From: Variibacter gotjawalensis
GTDB lineage: Bacteria > Pseudomonadota > Alphaproteobacteria > Rhizobiales > Xanthobacteraceae
Assembly: GCF_002355335.1 (NCBI RefSeq)
Contig: NZ_AP014946.1
Coordinates: 1,317,501-1,381,500 of the forward strand
DNA: 64,000 nucleotides
Reading direction: 5' to 3'
The notes under the pieces were generated by a model that ran no database searches, was not told the origin of the DNA, and saw nothing but the letters and a program-made list of their open reading frames with translations. Each line of letters opens with the position of its first letter. Within the stretch, counting starts at the first letter, position 1. The position numbers were made by a program, and so were the translations under genes. Below are positions 27,377-35,136 of this stretch, piece after piece.

Positions 27377-29002
27377 CTACTTGATCTTCGGCAGAACCTC
27401 GAACTGGTGGAACGGCGGCGGCGACGTCAGCGTCCACTCGAGGGTCGTGGCGCCTTCGCCCCACGGATTGTTGCCGGCCGGCACCTTGCGGGCGAAAGCC
27501 TGGAACACGCCGAACAGGAAGATCAACACCGCGAAGCCCGAGATGTACGAGCCGATCGAGGAGATGAAGTTCCAGCCTGCGTATGCGTCCGGATAGTCGG
27601 CGTAGCGGCGCGGCATGCCGGCGAGGCCGAGGAAGTGCTGCGGGAAGAACACCAGGTTGACGCCGACGAAGGTGACCCAGAAGTGCAGCTTGCCGATGAA
27701 GTCCGAATACATGTAGCCGAACATCTTCGGGAACCAGTAGTACCAACCCGCAAAGATCGCGAACACGGCACCGAGCGACAGCACGTAGTGGAAGTGCGCG
27801 ATGACGTAGTAGGTCTCCTGCAGCGATCGGTCGATACCGGCGTTGGCGAGCATAACGCCCGTGACGCCGCCGACGGTGAACAGGAAGATGAAGCCGATCG
27901 ACCAGACCATCGGCGTCTTGAACTCGATCGAGCCGCCCCACATCGTGGCGATCCACGAGAACACCTTCACGCCCGTCGGCACCGCGATCACCATCGTGGC
28001 AGCGACGAAGTAGGCCTGCGTCGCCGTCGACATGCCGACCGTGTACATGTGGTGAGCCCACACGACAAAGCCGATGCCGCCGATCGCGACCATCGCGTAG
28101 GCCATGCCGAGATAACCGAACACGGGCTTGCGCGAGAAGGTCGAGACGATCTGCGAGATCATGCCGAAGCCCGGCAGGATCAGGATGTACACTTCGGGGT
28201 GGCCGAAGAACCAGAACAGGTGCTGATAGAGGACCGGGTCGCCGCCCTTGTCGGCCGCGAAGAACGCGGTGCCGAAGTTGCGGTCGGTCAGCAGCATCGT
28301 GATCGCGCCGGCGAGAACCGGCAGCGAGAGAAGCAGCAAGAACACGGTGACCAGAATCGACCACACGAACAGCGGCATTTTGTGCAGCGTCATGCCGGGT
28401 GCGCGCATGTTGAAGATCGTGGTGATGAAGTTGATCGCGCCGAGGATCGACGAAGCGCCCGCGATATGCAGCGAGAGAATGCCGAAGTCGACGGCCGGAC
28501 CCGGATGACCCGAGGTCGAGAGCGGCGCGTAGAGCGTCCAGCCGGCGCCGACGCCGTTTCCGCCCGGCTCACCTTCGACAAACATCGAAATAATGAGCAG
28601 CGCGAACGAAGCCGGCAGCAGCCAGAACGAGATGTTGTTCATGCGCGGGAACGCCATGTCGGGCGCGCCGATCATCAGCGGGACGAACCAGTTGCCGAAA
28701 CCGCCGATCATCGCCGGCATCACCATGAAGAACACCATGATGAGGCCGTGACCGGTCGTGAACACGTTGAACATGTGCGCGTCGGAGAAAATCTGCATGC
28801 CCGGATACTGCAGTTCCATCCGGATGCCGATCGACAGCGCGCCACCGATGATGCCCGCGACGATCGCGAAGATCAGGTACATCGTGCCGATGTCTTTGTG
28901 GTTCGTCGAAAAGACGTAGCGGCGCCAACCGGTCGGGTGGTGCGCGTGATCGTCGTGTGCGTGGTCGCCTGCGCCGTGCTGAACGGGTGTTGCTGTGGCC
29001 AT
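27377..29002 (-). CDS. ctaD: Cytochrome c oxidase subunit I (aa3-type)
   Basis: 541-aa catalytic subunit carrying heme a, heme a3 and Cu[15 protein letters not shown] at the N-terminus, [39 protein letters not shown] with the His-Tyr crosslink region, [10 protein letters not shown] (CuB His), and [21 protein letters not shown] (heme His ligands). ATG at 29002 follows GAGGAT; His-rich tail at the N-terminus. Second gene of the operon after ctaC. Confidence 0.98.
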   Translation of the reverse strand: MATATPVQHGAGDHAHDDHAHHPTGWRRYVFSTNHKDIGTMYLIFAIVAGIIGGALSIGIRMELQYPGMQIFSDAHMFNVFTTGHGLIMVFFMVMPAMIGGFGNWFVPLMIGAPDMAFPRMNNISFWLLPASFALLIISMFVEGEPGGNGVGAGWTLYAPLSTSGHPGPAVDFGILSLHIAGASSILGAINFITTIFNMRAPGMTLHKMPLFVWSILVTVFLLLLSLPVLAGAITMLLTDRNFGTAFFAADKGGDPVLYQHLFWFFGHPEVYILILPGFGMISQIVSTFSRKPVFGYLGMAYAMVAIGGIGFVVWAHHMYTVGMSTATQAYFVAATMVIAVPTGVKVFSWIATMWGGSIEFKTPMVWSIGFIFLFTVGGVTGVMLANAGIDRSLQETYYVIAHFHYVLSLGAVFAIFAGWYYWFPKMFGYMYSDFIGKLHFWVTFVGVNLVFFPQHFLGLAGMPRRYADYPDAYAGWNFISSIGSYISGFAVLIFLFGVFQAFARKVPAGNNPWGEGATTLEWTLTSPPPFHQFEVLPKIK

Positions 29003-29025
29003 CTTAAAATCCTCGTTCCGCAGCG

Positions 29026-29904
29026 TTACTGAGCGTTGGTCGCGGCGGCGAGTTGGTTCGCCGGCGCAGTCGTATCGGTCGCGTATTTCTTCTTCGCCTC
29101 TTCGATCCAGGCGTTGTAGGCCTGCTCGGAGACGACATGGAGTTCGATCGGCATGAAGGCGTGATCCTTGCCGCAGAGCTCGGAGCACTGGCCGTAATAG
29201 ACGCCTTCCTTCGTTGCCTTGAACCACGTCTCGTTGAGGCGGCCCGGGATCGCGTCGATCTTGACGCCGAAGGCCGGCATCGCAAAGGCGTGGATCACGT
29301 CGGCGGCGGTGACTTGCACGCGGACGACCTTGTTCACCGGAACGACGAGCGCGTTATCGGCGGCGAGAAGACGCGGGCGACCCTTGAGGTCCTTCTCATC
29401 GCGCACCATCAGAGAGTCGAATTCGAACTTCTGGTCCGGATACGTGAAGCTCCAGAACCACTGCTTGCCGGTCGCCTTCACGGTGACTTCGGCCGCCGGC
29501 AGATCGAGCTGCAGGAAAAGGAGCTTAAAAGACGGAACCGCGATCGCGAGCAGGATCAGCACCGGCGCCAGCGTCCACACGACTTCGAGGCCGGTGTGAT
29601 GCGTCGTCTTGCTCGGCACCGGGTTGGCCTTGGCGTTGTAGCGCCACATCACCCAACCGAGCAGCGCCATCACGAACAGCGTGATGACCGTGATGATGAT
29701 GAGCACGTAGTTATGGAACCAGCGGATATCGTCCATCACCGGCGATGCGGACTGCGAGAGCCCCATCTGCCAGGGCTCCGGAAATCCGATCGCCCAAGCA
29801 GCGCTCGTAAAAGCCGCGCTTGCCATCAACGGCAAGATCAAGATCGCGGCGAGCGCTCCAAGAATTTTGCGCATTGCCCCGCGCGCCCCATTGTCCGTCC
29901 GCAT
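29026..29904 (-). CDS. ctaC: Cytochrome c oxidase subunit II
   Basis: 292 aa. Signal peptide around [19 protein letters not shown], two membrane helices ([21 protein letters not shown] and [19 protein letters not shown]), then the cupredoxin domain with [10 protein letters not shown] and the CuA site [15 protein letters not shown]. No C-terminal cytochrome c domain, so aa3-type. Start is uncertain: ATG 29904 is used, ATG 29874 would begin directly at the signal peptide. It is the promoter-proximal gene of the operon. Confidence 0.96.
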   Translation of the reverse strand: MRTDNGARGAMRKILGALAAILILPLMASAAFTSAAWAIGFPEPWQMGLSQSASPVMDDIRWFHNYVLIIITVITLFVMALLGWVMWRYNAKANPVPSKTTHHTGLEVVWTLAPVLILLAIAVPSFKLLFLQLDLPAAEVTVKATGKQWFWSFTYPDQKFEFDSLMVRDEKDLKGRPRLLAADNALVVPVNKVVRVQVTAADVIHAFAMPAFGVKIDAIPGRLNETWFKATKEGVYYGQCSELCGKDHAFMPIELHVVSEQAYNAWIEEAKKKYATDTTAPANQLAAATNAQ

Positions 29905-30293
29905 AATTGCCAAAACTCCGTCACGGCCTTGTCGGCCCGCTTGGTCCCCGGCCCCTTGGCGAACGCCGCTCGCGGCCGAAATTAGGCCGTTTCAAACGCT
30001 CCGCCTCGGGATCGCCACGCTCGTGTCAAACCACAATTCAAGAAATGCCGCAACGGACGATGTGCACCGCAAGAAGCGCTTACGCCACAATCCGATGCAC
30101 AGTTGTTTGAAATCATCTTGAGGCAGCGAAAACGCAGCATTCCGGCTACAATTTTGGCGCGTCCCGCCGATCAAATCCGCGTTGCCTTGAGCGCCTCATG
30201 AGGGTACCTGTGAGGGCAATGGACGCGGGATGTTGCCTTACTGATTCGGCACCGAAACGGAACCGTACTGTTCACACCAAATCGGAAGCTTTG
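29905..30293. other. Non-coding divergent region between ctaC and the IalB gene
   Basis: About 390 bp that must contain the promoters of the cox operon (minus) and the IalB gene (plus). I find no convincing open frame, repeat or named box; AT-rich patches near 30030-30110 are the likeliest promoter area. Confidence 0.5.
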
Positions 30294-30800
30294 ATGCAGC
30301 ACTATCCATGGTTGCGAGCCGGGCTGATTGCAGCCTTCGCCCTCGGTCTTTTTGCCGCCCCGGCGAGCGCGCAGGGCACGGTAAAATCTGTCCACGGCGA
30401 TTGGCAGCTTCGTTGCGACACGCCGCCTGGCGCGCAGAGCGAGCAATGCGCTTTGATCCAGAGTGTGACGGCCGAGGATCGCCCGAACGTCGGTCTGACC
30501 GTGATCGTGCTCCGCACCGCCGACCAGAAGAGCCGTCTGATGCGCGTTCTTGCGCCTCTTGGTGTTTTGTTACCGTCCGGCCTTGGTTTGAAGATCGACA
30601 ATCAGGATGTCGGCCGCGCCGGCTTCGTCCGCTGCCTACCGAACGGGTGCGTCGCCGAGGTTGTGATGGAAGATAATCTCATTTCGCAACTTAAGACTGG
30701 ACAGGCCGCCACCTTCATCATCTTCCAGACGCCGGAAGAGGGTATCGGTATCCCAGTGAGCCTCAAAGGGTTCGGCGAAGGCTTCGACAAGCTGCCCTGA
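30294..30800 (+). CDS. Invasion-associated locus B (IalB) family protein
   Basis: 168 aa. Sec signal peptide (LRAGLIAAFALGLFAAPASAQG) followed by the IalB domain: HGDWQLRCDTPPGAQSEQCALIQ, LLPSGLGLKIDNQDVGR, GFVRCLPNGCVAEVVM and a C-terminal TAATFIIFQTPEEGI-like strand; four Cys fit the family. In Bartonella IalB contributes to erythrocyte entry, but free-living Rhizobiales carry several paralogues of unknown role. ATG 30294 begins at the signal; upstream frame is open but non-coding. Confidence 0.9.
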   Translation: MQHYPWLRAGLIAAFALGLFAAPASAQGTVKSVHGDWQLRCDTPPGAQSEQCALIQSVTAEDRPNVGLTVIVLRTADQKSRLMRVLAPLGVLLPSGLGLKIDNQDVGRAGFVRCLPNGCVAEVVMEDNLISQLKTGQAATFIIFQTPEEGIGIPVSLKGFGEGFDKLP

Positions 30801-30834
30801 CTAGCTGTCCGGCCGAGCTGTACGAACTCAAACG

Positions 30835-30862
30835 AAAACGGCCGCCCTGGAGCGGCCGTTTT
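30835..30862. terminator. Bidirectional terminator between IalB and the membrane-protein gene
   Basis: AAAACGGCCGC-cctgga-GCGGCCGTTTT, an 11-bp perfect stem with A and T tracts on either side, between convergent genes. Confidence 0.85.
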
Positions 30863-30885
30863 GCATTTGGTGGTCGGCGTTGGCT

Positions 30886-31770
30886 TTAAGCGACGCCGTC
30901 GCGATGCTCGCCCCCGGCCGTTGCAGCCCAGTAGGCAGCACCCGCCGCGATGATCGAACCCGCCGCGATCAGGAAGGCGAGGATGATCGCCGCCTTGCGC
31001 GCCTTGTCGGCCGCCTGCTTCGCGCTCTCTGCGGCAGACTTCGCTTCCGCGATCGCGGCGTCGACGCGCTTGCGGGCTTCATCTTCGCTGACTCCGCTGC
31101 GTGCCGCGACGACACGCACGAGGTACGTCTTGTCGTCTTCGCTCACGCTGCCGCGCATCGCCGAAGCAGCGAAGATGCGAGCTACACTTGCGCGCGCGTC
31201 TTCACCGGTGCCTGCGTTGTTCGCGGCGCGCGGATCCGCACGCATCAAACCGTCGGTGATCGCCGACAGCTGATCCGATGACACTTGGCTCGCCGCGCTG
31301 CGCATACCAGCGCCGGCGGCAGGTGCTGCCATCGCGGCGGCATGACCCGTCACGGCTGCGGCCGTGCGGCCCGCGCCCGACGCGATCGAAGCTGCGATGA
31401 ACGCGCCGACCAAGATGCCGACGGCCCACATCGCAAGACCATGTGCGCCATCGCGTGCAGTGCGCTCATCGAGTGTCAGCGCCGTATGCGTGACACGGCG
31501 GAAGCGACCGGCAAAATAACCGCCGAGCGTGAATGAGCCGATCATCACGACGAGCACCCAAAACGCGCCAGCGGCCGAGATCGTCGTCGCGGACGGATTG
31601 TTGCTGCTAAACGGCGAGACGGACGCGAGCCCGATCGCCGCGCCGAATGTGAAGAGAACGAAGGACAGCGCGGCCGCGACGACTGCACCGGAAAGGATTG
31701 CCGCCCAGTCCATTACGGACGCGGTCGATGGCGCTGCCGGCGGCACCGCTACGATTGTTGTGTCGGTCAT
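30886..31770 (-). CDS. Ala-rich multi-pass membrane protein of unknown function
   Basis: 294 aa. Membrane helices near residues 22-45 (AAILSGAVVAAALSFVLFTF), 65-90 (AFWVLVVMIGSFTLGGYFAG), 112-135 (LAMWAVGILVGAFIAASIASG) and at the C-terminus (AIILAFLIAAGSIIAAGAAYW). Between the third and fourth lies a soluble, helical, Ala/Lys/Glu-rich region. The layout matches TIGR-like 'YrzE/DUF' membrane proteins common in Rhizobiales stress loci, function unknown. ATG 31770 is chosen because GAGGG lies at proper spacing. It is 10 bp downstream of the 24-aa peptide gene and likely cotranslated. Confidence 0.75.
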   Translation of the reverse strand: MTDTTIVAVPPAAPSTASVMDWAAILSGAVVAAALSFVLFTFGAAIGLASVSPFSSNNPSATTISAAGAFWVLVVMIGSFTLGGYFAGRFRRVTHTALTLDERTARDGAHGLAMWAVGILVGAFIAASIASGAGRTAAAVTGHAAAMAAPAAGAGMRSAASQVSSDQLSAITDGLMRADPRAANNAGTGEDARASVARIFAASAMRGSVSEDDKTYLVRVVAARSGVSEDEARKRVDAAIAEAKSAAESAKQAADKARKAAIILAFLIAAGSIIAAGAAYWAATAGGEHRDGVA

Positions 31771-31780
31771 TGTCATGCCC

Positions 31781-31855
31781 TCAACGCAGACCGAGCAAAG
31801 ACAGGACCGCAAGTATGATGACGATGAGGCCGACGATGTAGATAATTCCGTTCAT
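31781..31855 (-). CDS. 24-aa single-helix membrane peptide
   Basis: ATG at 31855, stop TGA at 31781. The product starts MNGIIYIVGLIVIILAVLSL and ends LGLR: one hydrophobic helix with a basic end. GGGGAG lies six bases before the ATG, and the gene ends 10 bp before the larger membrane protein. Very similar short peptides occur near stress genes in Rhizobiales, which supports translation. Function unknown; could be a membrane-embedded regulator or partner of the 294-aa protein. Confidence 0.75.
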   Translation of the reverse strand: MNGIIYIVGLIVIILAVLSLLGLR

Positions 31856-31861
31856 GGTGAA

Positions 31862-31884
31862 CTCCCCACAAGTGTTGTGTGGAG
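31862..31884 (-). promoter_or_regulatory. Hairpin masking the ribosome-binding site of the 24-aa peptide gene
   Basis: On the minus-strand transcript CTCCACACAA-CAC-TTGTGGGGAG folds into a 10-bp stem with one mismatch. The 3' arm contains GGGGAG, the ribosome-binding site for the ATG at 31855. This is the geometry of an RNA thermometer or other translational switch. Confidence 0.55.
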
Positions 31885-31966
31885 ACCCAACGCGGTCGTC
31901 ACTACTTCGTTGCCTATCGTTGCGGCATTTTTAGCTGCCGGTTTGCGCGTTTGCGTACGGTGCAGC

Positions 31967-32284
31967 TTATCCAGACTTGCGTGATGCGTTGCGTTTGCGC
32001 GTTGCCGCGGCTTTCTTTGCGGCGGCCGAGCGTTCCGATTTCGGACGCGCCCCCGCAGCACGCCCACCAAGTTTGCCGCCACGCTTCGACGCCGGATGTC
32101 CGGTCTTCTTGCCGCGGCCTGAGCCGCCAGGATTCTTCCCGCCGCCGTCGTCTTTGTTAACGGTCGCCCACGCACGGCTCTTGGCTTCTTCTTTTGGCAC
32201 ACCGCGTTTGCGATAGCCCTCTTCGATGTGCTCGGCTTTGCGCTCTTGCTTGTCGGTGTATTTCGATTTGTCTCCGCGTGGCAT
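31967..32284 (-). CDS. Basic, Lys/Arg/Gly-rich protein of the 'plasmid stabilization protein' type
   Basis: 105 aa. N-terminal PRGDKSKYTDKQERKAEHIE, then EEGYRKRGVPKEEAKSRAWATVNKDDGGGK, followed by a Gly/Ser/Lys/Arg tail (GRGKKTGHPASKRGGK and later AAAKKAAATRKR). This conserved architecture is annotated 'plasmid stabilization protein' in many Rhizobiales, but no plasmid role is known; the tail resembles histone-H1-like DNA-binding tails and the gene usually accompanies stress genes. ATG 32284 follows GGGAG. Divergent from csbD. Confidence 0.8.
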   Translation of the reverse strand: MPRGDKSKYTDKQERKAEHIEEGYRKRGVPKEEAKSRAWATVNKDDGGGKNPGGSGRGKKTGHPASKRGGKLGGRAAGARPKSERSAAAKKAAATRKRNASRKSG

Positions 32285-32369
32285 GGCTGCACTCCCGATT
32301 GTTTCGATGACAAACGAAGAGGTCGCGCGAAGTTCCTGCGCGACATTTTGCGACATCTTGCTGCGGCGC

Positions 32370-32395
32370 GGAACCGGCGTGATCGCCGGCGCGTT
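32370..32395 (+). promoter_or_regulatory. EcfG-type (general stress response) promoter before csbD
   Basis: GGAAC at 32370-32374, a 17-bp spacer and CGTT at 32392-32395 match the EcfG consensus GGAAC-N16/17-CGTT exactly. It lies about 50 bp before the csbD start. Confidence 0.7.
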
Positions 32396-32445
32396 GTCTC
32401 AACATCACGCAGTCGTTTTTCATATTGAACACATGGAGTTTCGTC

Positions 32446-32652
32446 ATGGATTGGAATCGCGTCGAAGGAAATTGGAAGTCGATGAAGGGCAAGATCAAGG
32501 AGCAGTGGGGCAAACTCACTGACGACGATCTCGACGTCATCGAAGGCAAGCAGGACCAGCTCGAAGGCAAGATCCAAGCGCGCTACGGCTACGCGAAGGA
32601 TCAGGCCAAGAAAGAAGTCGAGACGTGGTACGGCACGCAGAAGTGGAATTAA
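32446..32652 (+). CDS. CsbD-family stress protein
   Basis: 68 aa. Pattern MDWNRVEGNWKSMKGKIKEQ and WGKLTDDDLDVIEGKQDQL, then EGKIQARYGYAKDQAKKEV, is diagnostic of CsbD. It is a small, hydrophilic, helical general-stress protein; biochemical role unknown. ATG 32446 has GGAG upstream, and the promoter is of the EcfG type, in line with sigma-factor-dependent induction of CsbD in other bacteria. A strong terminator follows. Confidence 0.93.
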   Translation: MDWNRVEGNWKSMKGKIKEQWGKLTDDDLDVIEGKQDQLEGKIQARYGYAKDQAKKEVETWYGTQKWN

Positions 32653-32673
32653 TCCGCTTCGGATGAAATACGG

Positions 32674-32699
32674 AAAAGCCCGCTACGGCGGGCTTTTTT
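32674..32699 (+). terminator. Rho-independent terminator after csbD
   Basis: AAAAGCCCGC-tacg-GCGGGCTTTT with six T at the end. Confidence 0.9.
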
Positions 32700-32933
32700 G
32701 TTGCGCTGTGTTAACCAGCGTACGGATCATGTTGGCAGTCTAGCCACGTGTGTGACAACGCGATTTCAAGACCGAATCCATGACGATCATGTGATGCGAA
32801 GGCCCTGGCGAGAGCAGCATCGAGACATTTAGTTCTCGCTATCCGCCGCCGTCACGCGCATACTACGCAGGTGGGGTGGAATGCATCGAGCGGTCTAAAC
32901 ACCGCGTGCTCGCGTCCTGAGAAAGGGACTGCG

Positions 32934-33170
32934 ATGGAACCGACAGACAAAGCGCAGGCCAATAGAAATCTCGCAGCGGAGTCTCTGCGACTCTCGCGAC
33001 AGAAGCAGCGTGAACCTAGCGAGCGCGAGCTCGATCTGCGGCTTGCCAAAACCTACAAGAGCCTCGCGGAAAGCCGCGAGTATTTGGAGCGCGCCGCGGT
33101 CGAGGTTGGGAAGCGGACGACCGAGAGGCCCATCCCTCCATCACAGCCCGACGCTCACAACGACGCTTGA
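32934..33170 (+). CDS. Small hydrophilic hypothetical protein
   Basis: 78 aa, highly charged and helical: MEPTDKAQANRNLAAESLRL, then KQREPSERELDLRLAKTYKSLAES and a Pro-rich end. A GAAAGGGA site precedes ATG 32934. No domain recognised. Its neighbourhood (csbD, small membrane proteins) suggests a stress role, but no EcfG box was found before it. Could be spurious, though codon use and ribosome-binding site support it. Confidence 0.6.
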   Translation: MEPTDKAQANRNLAAESLRLSRQKQREPSERELDLRLAKTYKSLAESREYLERAAVEVGKRTTERPIPPSQPDAHNDA

Positions 33171-33180
33171 GATTGTTCAG

Positions 33181-33534
33181 CTACGGCAGCCGCCGCGTTA
33201 GCGCGTCGAGCCGGCCCCAGAAAAAATCCTCGCCCGGATATCCTTCGATGCGGCCGATCTCACGGCCGCCTTCGGCGAGCACGAATGTCGGCGTGTAGAT
33301 GATGCGGCTTGCGAGCGTAGTACCGCTGCGCGCTTGATCGCCGATGTCGAGTTCGCGGATCGGCGCGCGTTTGCCAATCGCGGTCTTCGCATAGATCGGC
33401 CCGATCGCGCGATCCCATGCGGCGCACCACGGACATGCGGCTTGCCGGAACATCAGAAGTTCTGCGGCGGATGCGGGGAGGCTGCTCAGCAGACAGAGAA
33501 GCGCGAATAGCGCGGCGCCGCCTGGCGTGCGCAT
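33181..33534 (-). CDS. Periplasmic thioredoxin-like protein (SoxS-like)
   Basis: 117 aa. Signal peptide (GGAALFALLCLLSSLPASA) then a thioredoxin fold with the redox motif ACPWCAAWDR and RIIYTPTFVLAEGGREIGRIEGYPG (cis-Pro in YTPT). ATG shares an A with the soxX stop (TGATG). In Paracoccus the comparable SoxS keeps the SoxYZ/SoxAX thiol chemistry reduced; the soxAX neighbours suggest the same here. Confidence 0.82.
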   Translation of the reverse strand: MRTPGGAALFALLCLLSSLPASAAELLMFRQAACPWCAAWDRAIGPIYAKTAIGKRAPIRELDIGDQARSGTTLASRIIYTPTFVLAEGGREIGRIEGYPGEDFFWGRLDALTRRLP

Positions 33535-34136
33535 CACTTATTCACCGGACTATCCGGGCTCATCAGCAGCGCGACGAGATCCTTGATTTGCTCGACCGAC
33601 AGAACCTTGTTGCGGCCGAAGCGCGGCATCAGCGAACACGGATAGATCGCCTGCGCGTTGTAGATCTTCTCGTACAATTCCTTCGCGGCCTGCTCCTTGA
33701 AATCGCGCAGCTTGCCGTATTCGCGCAACGTCGGCCCGACAGTGCCGTACGAGAGTTCCTTCTGCGTGATCTCGTGACAGCCGTAGCAATTGCCGCCATG
33801 CGCCTGCCGCGCCGGATAATCCGAGAAGCGCAGGCCATAACCGGATTGCGCGACGCGCTCGCCCTTCTGCCAATCGCCAAGGAATTTTCCGTCCGCCGGA
33901 TATTCGATCGTTGCGCGCTCGCGCTTTTCGATCGAAGCCGCGATCTCTTTCGGCGGCGAATTATCGTGCGCCGTGCATTGCGCCAGCGTCTCGTCGGGAT
34001 CGAGGCGCGGCTTGAACGTCTCGTTGGCGCCAGGAAATGCGGCCGTGATGGAGGCATCGACGCGCGCTTTGTCGATCTGCTGCGCGCTCGCCGGAGCGAC
34101 GAACGCGAGTGCGAGAAGGAGTGCGAGTTTTTTCAT
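33534..34136 (-). CDS. soxX: Sulfur oxidation c-type cytochrome SoxX
   Basis: 200 aa. Signal peptide (LALLLALAFVAPASAQ), one heme motif GGNCYGCHE (Cys117-His121) and the axial Met in CSLMPRFG (about residue 170). SoxX is the electron-accepting partner of SoxA in the L-cysteine S-thiosulfotransferase, which loads thiosulfate onto SoxY. ATG 34136 follows GAGGGAG. 11 bp downstream of soxA and overlapping the thioredoxin gene. Confidence 0.93.
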   Translation of the reverse strand: MKKLALLLALAFVAPASAQQIDKARVDASITAAFPGANETFKPRLDPDETLAQCTAHDNSPPKEIAASIEKRERATIEYPADGKFLGDWQKGERVAQSGYGLRFSDYPARQAHGGNCYGCHEITQKELSYGTVGPTLREYGKLRDFKEQAAKELYEKIYNAQAIYPCSLMPRFGRNKVLSVEQIKDLVALLMSPDSPVNK

Positions 34137-34147
34137 GTCGCGCTCCC

Positions 34148-34963
34148 TCAGCGCTTGATCGACGGGGCGGTGATCTCGCCGCCTTGCGCGTTCTTCACCA
34201 GATACGAAATCAGCGCGACGGAGACTTCCGAGCCGAGCTCGAGCTCCGGCATGCGCATCTGCCAATAGCAGTCATAAAGGCGATGCTGCATCGTCATCAC
34301 GTGCGTGGATGAGACGCGATAGGCCGGCCATTCGCCGATCACGGCTTTGGCTTCCTTCGGGTCTGCGAGATACGGCAGGCCCTGCAGGCGAATGCGCTTG
34401 CCGGCTTCAGCGTGGCACGTCGTGCAGGCGAAATCGAACGGGCCCGAGCGGCGATTGAAGATCGCCTTGCCGAAATCGACCGCGTCCTTCTCCTTGGCGT
34501 GCTCGAATTTGGCCGCGAAGGTCATGCCGTTCGACTTGCTGGCGACATAGGTCGCGATCGCGCCGAGTTCTTTCACGGGCTGGCCGCCGCCCGGATGCGG
34601 GCGCTTGACGAGGTCGGCTTTGTTGAAGCCCTGCAGCTTCTCCATGCACCAAAGGATGCGCGTTTCCGCATCCATCACGCGGTCGGCGTCGGTGAAATAG
34701 CGCGGCAGTTCTGCGAATGCACCGTCAACGACACCCGGACCTTTGCCGAGATCGCATTTCTCGAGGCTTGCATTGTTGGGACCGCGCGCCGCCGTCCAGA
34801 GCGATTCGCCGCGATCGACGTCGAGCAATGCCGGATTGCTCCACGGGTCTTCTTTCATCATGCGGCGATACTTTTCCAGCGCCTGCTCGGTGGCGTCTTG
34901 AGCTATGGCTGGCGCGGCACTCAGCGCAAATACGAGCGCGAGCGCAATTCGACTGACTTTCAA
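34148..34963 (-). CDS. soxA: L-cysteine S-thiosulfotransferase subunit SoxA (monoheme type)
   Basis: 271 aa. From a TTG start: signal peptide SRIALALVFALSAAPAIAQ; one heme motif CTTCHAEAG (Cys180-His184) and the Cys ligand that becomes persulfide in LYDCYWQMRMPEL (Cys232). The first heme of diheme SoxA is lost: the equivalent region has Cys70 and Cys106 (LWCMEKLQ), likely a disulfide. TTG at 34963 is preferred because GGGGAC sits five bases upstream and it lies at the signal peptide. soxYZ, soxB and soxCD are not in the window. Confidence 0.92.
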   Translation of the reverse strand: MKVSRIALALVFALSAAPAIAQDATEQALEKYRRMMKEDPWSNPALLDVDRGESLWTAARGPNNASLEKCDLGKGPGVVDGAFAELPRYFTDADRVMDAETRILWCMEKLQGFNKADLVKRPHPGGGQPVKELGAIATYVASKSNGMTFAAKFEHAKEKDAVDFGKAIFNRRSGPFDFACTTCHAEAGKRIRLQGLPYLADPKEAKAVIGEWPAYRVSSTHVMTMQHRLYDCYWQMRMPELELGSEVSVALISYLVKNAQGGEITAPSIKR

Positions 34964-35033
34964 GTGGCGTCCCCTCGACGGTCTTAAATCGTGAACCCCA
35001 TCGGGCCCGGCAAAGTTCAGAATTCCGGATATA

Positions 35034-35046
35034 TGCAAATTTTGCA
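35034..35046. promoter_or_regulatory. 13-bp palindrome upstream of soxA and the MFS gene
   Basis: TGCAAA-T-TTTGCA, AT-rich, within the divergent region between soxA (71 bp) and the MFS start (91 bp). Candidate operator for a small regulator; no regulator gene is adjacent. Confidence 0.4.
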
Positions 35047-35136
35047 ATAGGTGGTTGCGTGCGGGCGAAATGGTGCGCTGCCAGATAGCTTTCGACTTCG
35101 CGGCCGCTGTATGAGGAGCGTTGCCGGACTTCTTGA

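Noticed and set aside
27407-29032. 541-codon open frame antisense to ctaD
   Set aside because: Same shadow effect; His/Glu/Arg-rich product without domains.
32313-32336. EcfG-like element on the minus strand upstream of the basic 'plasmid stabilization' gene
   Set aside because: GGAAC and CGTT are present but separated by 15 bp instead of 16-17; too weak to list as a promoter.
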